Below are positions 8,101 through 16,648 of a stretch of DNA of 43,143 bases, in pieces (the first letter of the stretch is position 1; each line of letters starts with the position of its first letter). Source of the DNA: Mucinivorans sp036654415. GTDB lineage: Bacteria; Bacteroidota; Bacteroidia; Bacteroidales; Rikenellaceae. The DNA is taken from NCBI GenBank assembly GCA_036654415.1, contig JAVVSB010000013.1, positions 1 to 43,143 on the forward strand, read 5' to 3'. Under the pieces are notes generated by a model. That model had not been told where the DNA came from, did not search any database, and was given only the letters and a program-made list of their open reading frames with translations. The translations under genes were made by a program, and so were the position numbers.

Positions 8101-8976
8101 ATTAATCCACTTAAATGGACCTCTGACAAGGATAAGTGTGATATTGTCAAGGCTCTTATCAATAATTATGTAGCCAAGTACAAAGAGCTTGATGCCGCTC
8201 TTAAACGCGACAAATATAACATCACCAATGGTGATGAGCTCCCCTCTGGCATCATTCAGTTGGCTAAGGTCTATATTGCCAAGAAGCGTAAGCTTAAGGT
8301 TGGGGATAAGATGGCTGGTCGTCACGGTAATAAGGGTATCGTAGCGCGCGTGGTGCGTGACGAGGATATGCCTTTCCTTGATGATGGTTCGATTGTGGAT
8401 ATTGTTCTTAATCCACTGGGTGTGCCTTCTCGTATGAACCTTGGACAGATTTATGAAACCGTTCTTGGATGGGCTGGTCGTGAGTTGGGGTTGACCTTCT
8501 CCACCCCTATTTTCGATGGTGCTTCGCTTGACCAAATCAACGAATACACAGCCAAGGCAGGTATCCCGAGCTCGGGCCGTACCTATCTTTATGATGGAGG
8601 TACAGGTGAGCAGTTCGACCAGCCAGCAACTGTTGGTGTGGTTTATATGCTTAAACTGGGCCACATGGTTGACGACAAGATGCACGCTCGTTCTATCGGT
8701 CCATACTCTCTTATTACCCAGCAGCCGCTTGGTGGTAAGGCACAGTTTGGTGGTCAGCGTTTTGGTGAGATGGAGGTTTGGGCACTCGAGGCATTCGGTG
8801 CGGCCAATATTTTGCAGGAGATACTTACCATCAAGTCCGATGACGTAAATGGTCGTGCTAAGGCATACGAAGCCATTGTTAAGGGTGATAATCTGCCACA
8901 ACCAGGTATCCCCGAGTCGCTAAATGTATTGCTTAATGAGCTTGCAGGTCTGGGCCTGAGCATAAAACTTGACTAA
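5164..8976 (+). CDS. rpoB: RNA polymerase beta subunit
   Basis: A 1270-residue catalytic subunit of RNA polymerase. It starts MALTQKKQRVSF. The rifampicin-binding region is intact, with the residues equivalent to E. coli D516, H526 and S531 at D477, H487 and S492. No common resistance substitution is seen at these sites. The segments GPGGLSRERAGFEVRDVH, ETPEGPNIGLI and KMAGRHGNKG are diagnostic. The C-terminus includes the LGGKAQFGGQRFGEMEVWALEA clamp segment. rpoC follows after 8 nt. The length is normal for Bacteroidota, which lack some of the proteobacterial insertions. Confidence 0.98.
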   Translation: MALTQKKQRVSFAQVNPRMEYPDFLEVQLKSFQDFFQLDTTQENRLDEGLYKVFAENFPISDTRNNFVLEFLDYFIDPPRYSIDECIERGLTYSVPLKAKLKLYCTDPEHEDFDPVIQDVYFGTVPYMTPRGTFVINGAERVIVSQLHRSPGVFFGQSIHSNGTKLYSARIIPFKGSWIEFATDIQGVMYAYIDRKKKLPVTTLLRAIGFESDRQILEIFDLADQITVTAENLEAVKGRKLAARVLRTWVEDFVDEDTGEVVSIDRYDVIVERESILDDAQIEAILESGEKSILLHKENAAANDYSIVYNTLQKDNCNSEKEAVVYIYRQLRNSEPPDEATARDVIDKLFFSDKRYDLGNVGRYRINRKLGLDIPMETRVLTREDMISIIKYLIMLINAKTDVDDIDHLSNRRVRTVGEQLAAQFSVGFARMARTIRERMNVRDNEVFTPIDLINAKTLSSVINSFFGTNQLSQFMDQTNPLAELTHKRRLSALGPGGLSRERAGFEVRDVHYTHYGRLCPIETPEGPNIGLISSLCVYAKISDMGFIETPYALVENGKVTNTVEYKSAEQEEGLVIAQANVGVNSDGNFTTEHIKSRHDGDFPEATPEEVNAMDVAPNQIASIAASLIPFLEHDDANRALMGSNMMRQAVPLLKAEAPIVGTGLEGAVVADSRTQVVAERNGEIVFSDSTRIEILYERTDFEKFVSFDPEVTVYKLPKYRKTNQSTSLTLKPIVRRGQKVVPGQILTQGYSTENGELALGRNLKVAYMPWQGYNFEDAIVISERLVRDDVFTSVHIDEYIMEVRDTKRGIEELTSDIPNVSEDATRDLDENGVIRIGANVKPGDILIGKITPKGESDPSPEEKLLRAIFGDKAGDVKDASLKAQPSLFGVVVDRKIFTRAQNKEGGKKGKHSEKVLTDKAEALFNEKVAALHTILVDKLWSTLNGKSSLGVIDYFGVEIIEKGVKFTRKQIEELDYLTINPLKWTSDKDKCDIVKALINNYVAKYKELDAALKRDKYNITNGDELPSGIIQLAKVYIAKKRKLKVGDKMAGRHGNKGIVARVVRDEDMPFLDDGSIVDIVLNPLGVPSRMNLGQIYETVLGWAGRELGLTFSTPIFDGASLDQINEYTAKAGIPSSGRTYLYDGGTGEQFDQPATVGVVYMLKLGHMVDDKMHARSIGPYSLITQQPLGGKAQFGGQRFGEMEVWALEAFGAANILQEILTIKSDDVNGRAKAYEAIVKGDNLPQPGIPESLNVLLNELAGLGLSIKLD

Positions 8977-8984
8977 TTCATAAG

Positions 8985-11900
8985 ATGGCATATAATTCAA
9001 AAGAGACTAAAACGCAAGGCGCATTTAGTAAAATTACAATATCATTGGCCTCTCCAGAAGAGATTCTCTCGCGTAGTAGCGGTGAGGTTCTCAAACCCGA
9101 GACCATCAATTACCGTACCTACAAGCCAGAGCGTGACGGCCTGTTTTGTGAGCGTATTTTTGGTCCTGTTAAGGACTTTGAATGCCATTGCGGTAAATAC
9201 AAGCGAATCCGTTATAAGGGTATCGTTTGTGACCGTTGTGGTGTGGAGGTGACCGAAAAGAAGGTACGTCGTGAGCGTATGGGGCATATCTCTTTGGTGG
9301 TTCCAGTGGCTCATATTTGGTACTTTAGAAGTCTGCCCAACAAGATAGGTTACCTGCTTGGTATACCTACCAAAAAATTGGATACAGTTATCTACTATGA
9401 ACGTTATGTAGTGGTTAACAAGGGTGTAGCCGAGGGGGTAGAGCAGATGGATCTCTTGGCCGAGAAGGAGTATTACGATTTGTTGGCCACCCTGCCTAAG
9501 GGTAATCAACAGCTCGATGATTCACATCCCGACAAGTTTGTGGCCATGATGGGGGCTGAGGCTCTCTATGTTTTGATGCAGCGGTTGGATTTGGATACCC
9601 TTTCATTCGATTTGCGTCACAAGGCCAATACTGAGACTTCGCAGCAGCGCAAGGCCGAGGCATTAAAGCGACTCAATGTGGTGGAGGCTTTCCGCGATAG
9701 TCGCGAAATCAACAAACCAGAGTGGATGATTATGCGTACTTTGCCTGTCATTCCGCCCGAGCTCCGTCCATTGGTTCCTTTGGATGGTGGCCGTTTCGCC
9801 ACTTCGGACCTTAATGACCTCTATCGTCGTGTTATTATTCGTAACAATCGTCTTAAACGGTTGATAGAAATCAAAGCTCCCGAGGTTATTCTTCGTAACG
9901 AAAAACGTATGTTACAGGAGTCTGTGGATTCGCTTTTCGATAATTCGCGCAAATCCAATGCCGTCAAGACGGAGTCCAATCGTCCTTTGAAATCGCTCTC
10001 TGACTCGCTCAAAGGTAAACAAGGGCGTTTCCGTCAGAATCTTTTGGGTAAGCGCGTTGACTATTCTGCCCGTTCTGTAATTGTTGTTGGTCCAGAGCTT
10101 AAGATGCACGAATGTGGTATCCCTAAGGATATGGCAGCCGAACTCTATAAACCGTTTATTGTTCGCAAACTTATCGAACGTGGTATCGTCAAGACCGTTA
10201 AATCGGCCAAGAAGATTATCGACCGTAAGGATGCTGTGGTATGGGATATTCTTGAAAATGTAATCAAGGGGCATCCTGTTTTGCTCAACCGTGCTCCAAC
10301 GCTGCACCGTCTTGGTATTCAAGCTTTTCAGCCCAAGCTTATCGAGGGTAAGGCTTTGCAGTTGCACCCTTTGGCTTGTACGGCTTTCAATGCCGACTTC
10401 GATGGTGACCAGATGGCCGTCCACTTGCCACTTGGCAATGCTGCCATTTTGGAGGCTCAGATTCTTATGCTTGGGTCTCACAATATTTTGAACCCAGCCA
10501 ATGGTGCTCCTATCACCGTTCCTTCTCAGGACATGGTTCTTGGGTTATATTACATAACCAAAGAGAAAAAAGGTGCCAAGGGCGAGGGGCTGATTTTCTA
10601 CTCTCCCGAGGAGGCAACCATTGTCTACAACGAGAAACGTGCCGACATCCATGCCAAGGTTAAGGTGCGTATTGATGGTAAAATTATCGACACCACCATT
10701 GGTCGTATTATTTTTAATAAATATGTACCTAAGGAGGTAGGCTATATCAACGAGCTACTTACCAAACGTTCTCTTCGTGATATTATTGGTACAGTCATGA
10801 AGAAGGCAGGTGCAGCTCGCACGGCTGAATTCTTGGACGATATCAAGAGCTTGGGTTATAAGATGGCCTTCCGTGGGGGGCTTAGCTTTAACCTCGATGC
10901 GGTGATTATCCCTAAGGAGAAAGAGGCTTTAGTGGCCGATGGGTATGCCCAAGTGGCCGAGGTGATGGAGAACTATAATATGGGTTTCATAACCAATAAC
11001 GAACGTTACAACCAGATTATTGATATCTGGACGCATACTAACTCGAAGTTGACCAAGACCGTTATCGACCAGTTGGTTCGTGATATGGATGGTTTTAACC
11101 CTGTTTATATGATGTTGGACTCTGGGGCGCGTGGTTCGCATGAGCAGATTCGTCAGCTTAGCGGTATGCGTGGTCTGATGGCCAAACCTCAGAAGGCTTC
11201 GGCCGAGGCGGCTCAGATTATCGAGAACCCTATTTTGTCTAACTTTAAAGAGGGTCTCTCGGTGCTAGAGTATTTTATCTCTACTCACGGTGCTCGTAAG
11301 GGTTTGGCCGATACGGCACTTAAGACTGCCGACGCTGGTTATTTGACACGTCGTTTGGTGGATGTGGCTCAGGACGTAATTATCCAAGAGGACGATTGCG
11401 GAACACTTCGTGGTTTGACGGCAATGACTATCAAACGTAATGAGGAGGTTATCCAGTCACTCTATGATAGGATTTTGGGTCGTACAGCTGTGGCCGACGT
11501 GATTCATCCTCAAACTCGAGAGGTTCTGGCTGTGGCTGGTGCCGAGATTACTGAGGAGATAGCACAAAAGATAGCCGAATCCCCAGTTGAAAGTGTTGAA
11601 ATACGCTCCGTGCTTACTTGCGAGTCCAAGAAGGGTGTTTGTGCACGTTGCTATGGACGTAACCTCTCTACGGGCCGTATGGTCCAACGTGGTGAAGTTG
11701 TCGGGGTAATTGCAGCTCAGTCAATTGGTGAACCAGGTACACAGCTTACATTGCGTACATTCCACGTCGGTGGTGTGGCTGGTGGAGCTATGACTGACTC
11801 TAAGGTTAAGGCGCGCTACGATGGTGTGCTTGAAATCGAGGAGTTGCGTGCTGTTGAACGTATTGATGAGGGTAGGGAGCCAGTTCAAATGGTTATCTCT

Positions 11901-13181
11901 CGTCTGGCTGAGGCTCATATTAAGGATCCAGGAACAGGCCTGACCCTCTATTCGGCTAATATGCCTTATGGTTCGACTCTCTATTTCAAGAATGGTTCAA
12001 CCGTTAAAAAAGGTGACCTAATTTGCGAATGGGATCCATACAATGCTGTTATTGTTAGTGAGTTTGGTGGTACGGTTAATTTCGAGAGTGTTATTGATGG
12101 GGTTACTTTCCGTGAGGAGAGTGATGAGGCCACTGGTTATCGCGAGAAGGTGATTATCGAATCGCGCGACAAGACCAAAAACCCATTGGTTAAGATTGTC
12201 GACGGCCAAGGCCTCGAGCTTAAAGTTTATAACTTACCTGTTGGAGCTCATATCTCTGTTTCCGAGGGTGAGAGCGTAAGCGCTGGTGAGATATTGGTCA
12301 AGATTCCACGCTCGGTTGGTAAGGCTGGTGATATTACGGGGGGCTTACCCCGCGTTACTGAGCTTTTCGAGGCTCGTAATCCATCCAATCCAGCTGTTGT
12401 GGCTGAGATTGACGGTGAGGTTAATTTTGGTAAAATCAAACGTGGTAATCGTGAGGTCTCAGTTACTTCGCGTACTGGTGAGGTTAAACGTTACTTGGTT
12501 CCTCTGTCCAAACAGATTTTGGTTCAAGAGAATGACTATATCCGTGCTGGTATGGCTCTCTCCGAGGGGGCCATCACTCCAAGCGACATTCTCTCCATCA
12601 TGGGTCCTACTCGTGTCCAGGAGTATATCGTCAACGAGATTCAGGAGGTCTACCGTATGCAGGGTGTTAAGATTAACGACAAACACTTCGAGATTATCGT
12701 TCGTCAGATGATGAACAAGGTGATGATTAATGACCCTGGTGACACTCGTCTGCTCGAAGAGCAAGTGGTTGACAAGTGGGAATTTATGCAGGTCAATGAC
12801 GAAATTTACGACAAGAAGGTGGTTATGGATGCTGGTGAGTCTACGGTCTTGAAGGCAGGTCAGATTATTACCATGCGTGAACTTCGTGACGAGAATTCAC
12901 AGCTTCGCCGTAAGGGGCTTACCATTGTTGATGTTCGTGATGCTATTCCTGCCACCTCTAATCAGGTTCTTCAGGGTATCACTCGTGCCGCTCTGCAAAC
13001 CTCTTCCTTTATGTCGGCAGCTTCCTTCCAGGAGACGACCAAGGTCCTTAACGAGGCAGCCATTAACGGTAAGGTCGACCCTCTCGAAAAACTTAAGGAG
13101 AATGTCATCTGCGGGCACCTGATTCCTGCTGGTACAGGTTCCAGACTGTTTAACGATTTAGTCGTAGAAAAGAAGCACTAA
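8985..13181 (+). CDS. rpoC: RNA polymerase beta' subunit
   Basis: A 1398-residue subunit that carries the active-site metal. The N-terminal zinc-binding cysteines are C67, C69, C82 and C85. The NADFDGD motif (residues 469-475) gives the Mg-binding aspartates 471, 473 and 475. The second zinc site lies in the CESKKGVCARC segment starting at C879, with a further cysteine upstream in EDDCGT. The trigger-loop and bridge-helix region (MTIKRNEEV, SIGEPGTQLTLRTFHVGG) is present. It is co-transcribed with rpoB and followed by a strong terminator at 13223. Confidence 0.98.
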   Translation: MAYNSKETKTQGAFSKITISLASPEEILSRSSGEVLKPETINYRTYKPERDGLFCERIFGPVKDFECHCGKYKRIRYKGIVCDRCGVEVTEKKVRRERMGHISLVVPVAHIWYFRSLPNKIGYLLGIPTKKLDTVIYYERYVVVNKGVAEGVEQMDLLAEKEYYDLLATLPKGNQQLDDSHPDKFVAMMGAEALYVLMQRLDLDTLSFDLRHKANTETSQQRKAEALKRLNVVEAFRDSREINKPEWMIMRTLPVIPPELRPLVPLDGGRFATSDLNDLYRRVIIRNNRLKRLIEIKAPEVILRNEKRMLQESVDSLFDNSRKSNAVKTESNRPLKSLSDSLKGKQGRFRQNLLGKRVDYSARSVIVVGPELKMHECGIPKDMAAELYKPFIVRKLIERGIVKTVKSAKKIIDRKDAVVWDILENVIKGHPVLLNRAPTLHRLGIQAFQPKLIEGKALQLHPLACTAFNADFDGDQMAVHLPLGNAAILEAQILMLGSHNILNPANGAPITVPSQDMVLGLYYITKEKKGAKGEGLIFYSPEEATIVYNEKRADIHAKVKVRIDGKIIDTTIGRIIFNKYVPKEVGYINELLTKRSLRDIIGTVMKKAGAARTAEFLDDIKSLGYKMAFRGGLSFNLDAVIIPKEKEALVADGYAQVAEVMENYNMGFITNNERYNQIIDIWTHTNSKLTKTVIDQLVRDMDGFNPVYMMLDSGARGSHEQIRQLSGMRGLMAKPQKASAEAAQIIENPILSNFKEGLSVLEYFISTHGARKGLADTALKTADAGYLTRRLVDVAQDVIIQEDDCGTLRGLTAMTIKRNEEVIQSLYDRILGRTAVADVIHPQTREVLAVAGAEITEEIAQKIAESPVESVEIRSVLTCESKKGVCARCYGRNLSTGRMVQRGEVVGVIAAQSIGEPGTQLTLRTFHVGGVAGGAMTDSKVKARYDGVLEIEELRAVERIDEGREPVQMVISRLAEAHIKDPGTGLTLYSANMPYGSTLYFKNGSTVKKGDLICEWDPYNAVIVSEFGGTVNFESVIDGVTFREESDEATGYREKVIIESRDKTKNPLVKIVDGQGLELKVYNLPVGAHISVSEGESVSAGEILVKIPRSVGKAGDITGGLPRVTELFEARNPSNPAVVAEIDGEVNFGKIKRGNREVSVTSRTGEVKRYLVPLSKQILVQENDYIRAGMALSEGAITPSDILSIMGPTRVQEYIVNEIQEVYRMQGVKINDKHFEIIVRQMMNKVMINDPGDTRLLEEQVVDKWEFMQVNDEIYDKKVVMDAGESTVLKAGQIITMRELRDENSQLRRKGLTIVDVRDAIPATSNQVLQGITRAALQTSSFMSAASFQETTKVLNEAAINGKVDPLEKLKENVICGHLIPAGTGSRLFNDLVVEKKH

Positions 13182-13222
13182 AAATAGTATCCCTTGACCT
13201 ATACATAAGTATGGGCTTTTAT

Positions 13223-13257
13223 AAAAAAAAGATTTCACAATGTGGAATCTTTTTTTT
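13223..13257. terminator. Strong intrinsic terminator after rpoC
   Basis: A 16-bp stem (13223-13238 with 13242-13257) has one T-G pair and a 3-nt loop. It starts with eight A and ends with eight T, so it has the shape of an intrinsic terminator in both directions. It lies 42 nt after the rpoC stop codon. Its 3' end overlaps the lipA promoter element. Confidence 0.88.
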
Positions 13258-13264
13258 ATCTTTG
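13233..13264 (+). promoter_or_regulatory. lipA promoter overlapping the rpoC terminator
   Basis: TATCTTTG at 13257-13264 is an exact TAnnTTTG. TTTC at 13233-13236, 20 nt upstream, is a 3-of-4 match to TTTG. The -33 box lies in the terminator stem, and the -7 box begins on its last T. The lipA start is 21 nt beyond the -7 box, so the leader would be under 20 nt. Confidence 0.6.
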
Positions 13265-13285
13265 AGCCATTAGAAAAATAAAACA

Positions 13286-14137
13286 ATGCAAGATGCGCAC
13301 GGTAAGGCCCAGCGCAAACCACAATGGCTTAAGGTAAAACTCCATAATACTCAAGGTTTCGCAGAGGTTGCCTCGATAGTAGGGCAACACGGCCTTCACA
13401 CTATCTGCTCAAGCGGGAAGTGCCCCAACATATCTGAATGTTGGAGTGCCCGTACAGCTACATTTATGATTGCGGGTGAGATATGTACTCGTAGTTGTAA
13501 GTTTTGTGCGACCCTTTCAGGTCGCCCTCTTCCTTTGGATACCAATGAACCTATTAAGGTGGCTCGCTCCATTAAGTTAATGGGGTTGCGTCATGCTGTG
13601 GTCACTTCAGTAGATAGGGATGATTTGGTTGATGGCGGGGCTAACCATTGGGTTAGTACTGTGGAGGCCATTCGTCAGCAGAGCCCCACTACCACCATCG
13701 AGCTGCTTATTCCCGACTTTGATGGTCGTGAAGATTTATTGGAGCTTATTGTTGCCGTAGGAGCCGACATCGTTGGGCACAACATCGAAACTGTGGAGCG
13801 TTTGACATCCTCCACGCGTAGTAGGGCCACCTATGCCACCTCTTTGAAGGCTTTGGAGTACCTCGCCTTGCGCGGTGTCCAGACTAAGAGCGGTCTGATG
13901 GTTGGCCTTGGCGAGACCTTTGACGAGGTTCTCACCACTTTACGTGACTTATATAACGTTGGGGTACGTCGTGCCACCATAGGTCAGTATCTACAACCCA
14001 CTAAAAACCACCTTGAGGTTGTGGAATACATTACACCCCAAACTTTTGAGCTTTACCGTGTGGCGGCTTTAGAAATGGGTTATACCCATATGTTTAGTGC
14101 GCCTATGGTGCGCTCATCCTATATGGCGGAATTATAG
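13286..14137 (+). CDS. lipA: Lipoyl synthase (radical SAM)
   Basis: Inserts two sulfurs into protein-bound octanoyl groups to make lipoyl cofactor for 2-oxoacid dehydrogenases and the glycine cleavage system. The 283-residue protein has both cluster motifs. C41, C46 and C52 (Cx4Cx5C) bind the auxiliary 4Fe-4S cluster. C67, C71 and C74 (Cx3Cx2C) bind the SAM cluster. The conserved C-terminal RSSY is at residues 276-279. It starts just after the rpoC terminator from its own promoter-like site. It is followed by a hairpin and then by lipB, which performs the preceding step. Confidence 0.97.
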   Translation: MQDAHGKAQRKPQWLKVKLHNTQGFAEVASIVGQHGLHTICSSGKCPNISECWSARTATFMIAGEICTRSCKFCATLSGRPLPLDTNEPIKVARSIKLMGLRHAVVTSVDRDDLVDGGANHWVSTVEAIRQQSPTTTIELLIPDFDGREDLLELIVAVGADIVGHNIETVERLTSSTRSRATYATSLKALEYLALRGVQTKSGLMVGLGETFDEVLTTLRDLYNVGVRRATIGQYLQPTKNHLEVVEYITPQTFELYRVAALEMGYTHMFSAPMVRSSYMAEL

Positions 14138-14142
14138 ATTGT

Positions 14143-14171
14143 AAATATCGGCCCGAGTAAGGCCGATATTT
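14143..14171. terminator. Hairpin between lipA and lipB
   Basis: A perfect 11-bp stem aaatatcggcc/ggccgatattt surrounds a 7-nt loop and is followed by a weak T-rich tail. It lies 5 nt after the lipA stop codon and 16 nt before the lipB start. It may be a partial terminator that separates lipA from lipB-recJ expression. Confidence 0.6.
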
Positions 14172-14187
14172 CTTAACTTAAGATATT

Positions 14188-14883
14188 GTGATAGAGGTTA
14201 TTAATTTAGGTACCATAGAATACGCCAAGGCGTGGGAGTTGCAGAATCGCTATTTCGAGGCTTTGCAGCATGATTCCGTGTCACCTATGGTGTTGCTTTT
14301 ATGTGAACATCCGCATGTTTATACTTTGGGTAAGAGTGGCCATATTAATAATCTGTTGGTTGATGATGTGTTTTTAAGTAAAATAGGGGCAAGTTATTTT
14401 AAAACAGATAGAGGTGGTGACATTACCTACCATGGTCCAGGTCAAGTCGTTGGTTACCCAATTTTGAATCTTACTACTTTGGGCCTTGGGCTCAAGGAGT
14501 ATATTTCTCAGATGGAGCAGGCTGTTATTGATACGGTTGCCCATTGGGGTATCAAGGCTGTGTTGTTGGATGGAGCCACGGGTGTTTGGTTGTGTGATGA
14601 GCGTGGTGAGCGAAAGATTTGTGCCATAGGGGTTCGTGCTTCGCGTTTTATTACCATGCATGGTTTTGCCCTTAATGTAAACACCGACTTGGACTATTTC
14701 CGCTATATTAATCCTTGTGGCTTTGTCGACAAGGGGGTCACCTCTATGCGTGCTGAAGGGGTAAGATGTAGTGTGTCAGAGGTCTCTGAGCTTTTTGCGA
14801 AGCTCTTTTGTGAAAGGATAAAAAATAAAAAACTATATAATGAACAGAGAGCAAAAACGTTGGGTAGTTCGCCCGGCGGGTGA
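14188..14883 (+). CDS. lipB: Octanoyltransferase LipB
   Basis: Moves octanoate from acyl carrier protein to the lipoyl domains of target enzymes, giving LipA its substrate. It has 231 residues from a GTG start at 14188. The family motif RGGDITYHGPGQ is at residues 75-86. The active-site lysine is K143 (in KICAIGV) and the active-site cysteine is C177 (in NPCG). The last 44 nt overlap the start of recJ in another frame. The tail after about residue 215 is Lys-rich and not conserved in the family. No nearer in-frame ATG gives a complete protein. Confidence 0.94.
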   Translation: MIEVINLGTIEYAKAWELQNRYFEALQHDSVSPMVLLLCEHPHVYTLGKSGHINNLLVDDVFLSKIGASYFKTDRGGDITYHGPGQVVGYPILNLTTLGLGLKEYISQMEQAVIDTVAHWGIKAVLLDGATGVWLCDERGERKICAIGVRASRFITMHGFALNVNTDLDYFRYINPCGFVDKGVTSMRAEGVRCSVSEVSELFAKLFCERIKNKKLYNEQRAKTLGSSPGG

Positions 14884-16597
14884 TAGGGCTAAGATTGCGC
14901 AGATAAGTTCTGCCACCCATATATCACCCATTTTGGCCGAGTTACTTCTACAACGTGGTATTAACACAGTGGAGGCGGCGGATGATTTTTTTAACCCCAA
15001 GATTGAAAATCTCCACGACCCATTTCTAATGCAGGACATGATGAAGGCGGTACTGCGTATCGAGCAGGCCATCAGGAGTAAGCAGCGGGTGATGATTTAT
15101 GGGGATTATGATGTAGATGGCATTAGTGCTGTTTCGTTGGTCTACATTTTTTTGGGGCAGTGGATGGACGACATCATGTTCTACATTCCCGACCGCTATG
15201 CCGAGGGGTATGGTATTTCGGAGAAAGGGATTGATTATGCGGCCGATAATGGAGTGAAGTTAATTATCACCCTTGATTGCGGCATCAAAGCTGTCAAGCG
15301 TGTGGAGTATGCCAAAACCCGTGGGGTTGATTTTATCATTTGCGACCACCATCTGCAGGGCGAGCGTGTGCCCGATGCTGTGGCTGTGCTTGACCCCAAG
15401 CGTGATGATTGCAACTACCCTTTTAAGGAGCTTTCGGGCTGTGGTGTGGGTTTTAAACTCATCCAGGCTTTCTCTCTTTACCGTAAGTTACCATTCTCTT
15501 TTGTAGAGCCTTTTTTGGATTTAGTTGTCATAAGCATTGCAGCTGACATAGTGCCTATTGTGGGTGAAAATCGCATTTTGGCTTATTATGGTCTTCAACG
15601 CATCAACAACAACCCTAATAAGGGCTTGGGGGCCATTATCAAGATTTGTGGTCTCGAACGGCATAATATTGGCATTGACGATATTATCTTCAAAATAGGC
15701 CCGCGTATCAATGCCGCTGGCCGTATGGAGATTGAGATTGATACCGAAGACCCCAGAGCTCAGAGCGGTGGTCGGTCGGCTGTGCGTCTGCTTACGGCTC
15801 CAACCCCAGAGCGTGCCCTCTATTATGTGAACCGTATTGATAGCTTTAACCATGACCGCAAAAATATAGATAGAAGTATCACCCTTGAGGCTCATGAACT
15901 TATGGAGGCCGATGTTAAGGTCGACAGTGGTAAGTGTATTGTCATTTATAACCCTTCGTGGATGAAGGGTGTGGTGGGGATTGTGGCCTCGCGGCTCATT
16001 GAGAGCTATTATCGTCCCACGGTGGTGCTCACCATGAGTAATGGTTTTGTGACTGGCTCAGCGCGGTCGGTTCCTGGTTTTGACCTCTATCAGGCTGTTG
16101 AGAGTTGTTCAGATTTACTGGAAAATTTTGGAGGCCATACCTATGCTGCTGGCCTCACCATGAAGCCCGATAGGGTAGAGGAGTTTCGTCGCCGTTTTGA
16201 AAAATATGTTGATGAACATATTGACCCCGAGATGCTTATTCCGCAGATTGATATTGATATGCCCATTAACTTTACCGACATAACTCCTCAGTTACGTGCC
16301 GACTTAGCTCGTTTTCAGCCCTTTGGCCCAGGCAATGCCTCACCCACTTTTCTCTCAACGGCTGTAGGTGACAATGGTACAGCGCGTAAGGTGGGGGCTC
16401 GTGGTGAACACCTCAAGATGGAGCTTATTCAGGGCGAGAAGCCCTATACCCCCATCGCGGCTATCGCCTTTGGACAGACTGACCATTACGACCATATTCG
16501 CAGTGGAGGGTTAATTGATATCTGTTTCTCGTTGGTTGAGAATCAGTATCAAGGTAGTATCACTCCGCAACTTCGTGTGCGCGATATGCGCAAGTAA
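14840..16597 (+). CDS. recJ: Single-stranded-DNA exonuclease RecJ
   Basis: A 585-residue 5'-3' exonuclease acting in recombination and mismatch repair. The DHH phosphoesterase core shows GDYDVDG (residues 88-94) and DHH (169-171). The DHHA1 domain has GGH at 431-433 followed by TYAAG. A C-terminal OB-like domain completes the protein. The N-terminus WVVRPAGDRAKIAQISSATH fits the family, so the start at 14840 inside lipB is probably real, and translation is coupled to lipB. It ends 4 nt before a perfect palindrome that separates it from the convergent kinase gene. Confidence 0.95.
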   Translation: MNREQKRWVVRPAGDRAKIAQISSATHISPILAELLLQRGINTVEAADDFFNPKIENLHDPFLMQDMMKAVLRIEQAIRSKQRVMIYGDYDVDGISAVSLVYIFLGQWMDDIMFYIPDRYAEGYGISEKGIDYAADNGVKLIITLDCGIKAVKRVEYAKTRGVDFIICDHHLQGERVPDAVAVLDPKRDDCNYPFKELSGCGVGFKLIQAFSLYRKLPFSFVEPFLDLVVISIAADIVPIVGENRILAYYGLQRINNNPNKGLGAIIKICGLERHNIGIDDIIFKIGPRINAAGRMEIEIDTEDPRAQSGGRSAVRLLTAPTPERALYYVNRIDSFNHDRKNIDRSITLEAHELMEADVKVDSGKCIVIYNPSWMKGVVGIVASRLIESYYRPTVVLTMSNGFVTGSARSVPGFDLYQAVESCSDLLENFGGHTYAAGLTMKPDRVEEFRRRFEKYVDEHIDPEMLIPQIDIDMPINFTDITPQLRADLARFQPFGPGNASPTFLSTAVGDNGTARKVGARGEHLKMELIQGEKPYTPIAAIAFGQTDHYDHIRSGGLIDICFSLVENQYQGSITPQLRVRDMRK

Positions 16598-16601
16598 CCA
16601 C

Positions 16602-16647
16602 AAAGCAAAGGTTGGTGAACGAAATTTCGTTCACCAACCTTTGCTTT
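16602..16647. terminator. Perfect 46-bp palindrome, bidirectional terminator
   Basis: The 23-nt arms 16602-16624 and 16625-16647 are exactly complementary, beginning AAAG and ending CTTT, with no formal loop. It fills the gap between convergent recJ (+) and the histidine kinase gene (-), 1 nt from the latter's stop codon. The layout fits a shared terminator for both strands. Confidence 0.8.
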
Positions 16648-16648
16648 A

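Noticed and set aside
7822..8901. Long open frame on the - strand (359 codons) inside rpoB
   Set aside because: It is antisense to conserved rpoB sequence in a region with strong codon bias. The translated product has no recognisable motif, and no promoter-like element was seen upstream.
9912..10481. 189-codon open frame on the - strand inside rpoC
   Set aside because: It is antisense to the catalytic core of rpoC, including NADFDGD. No independent evidence of coding was found.
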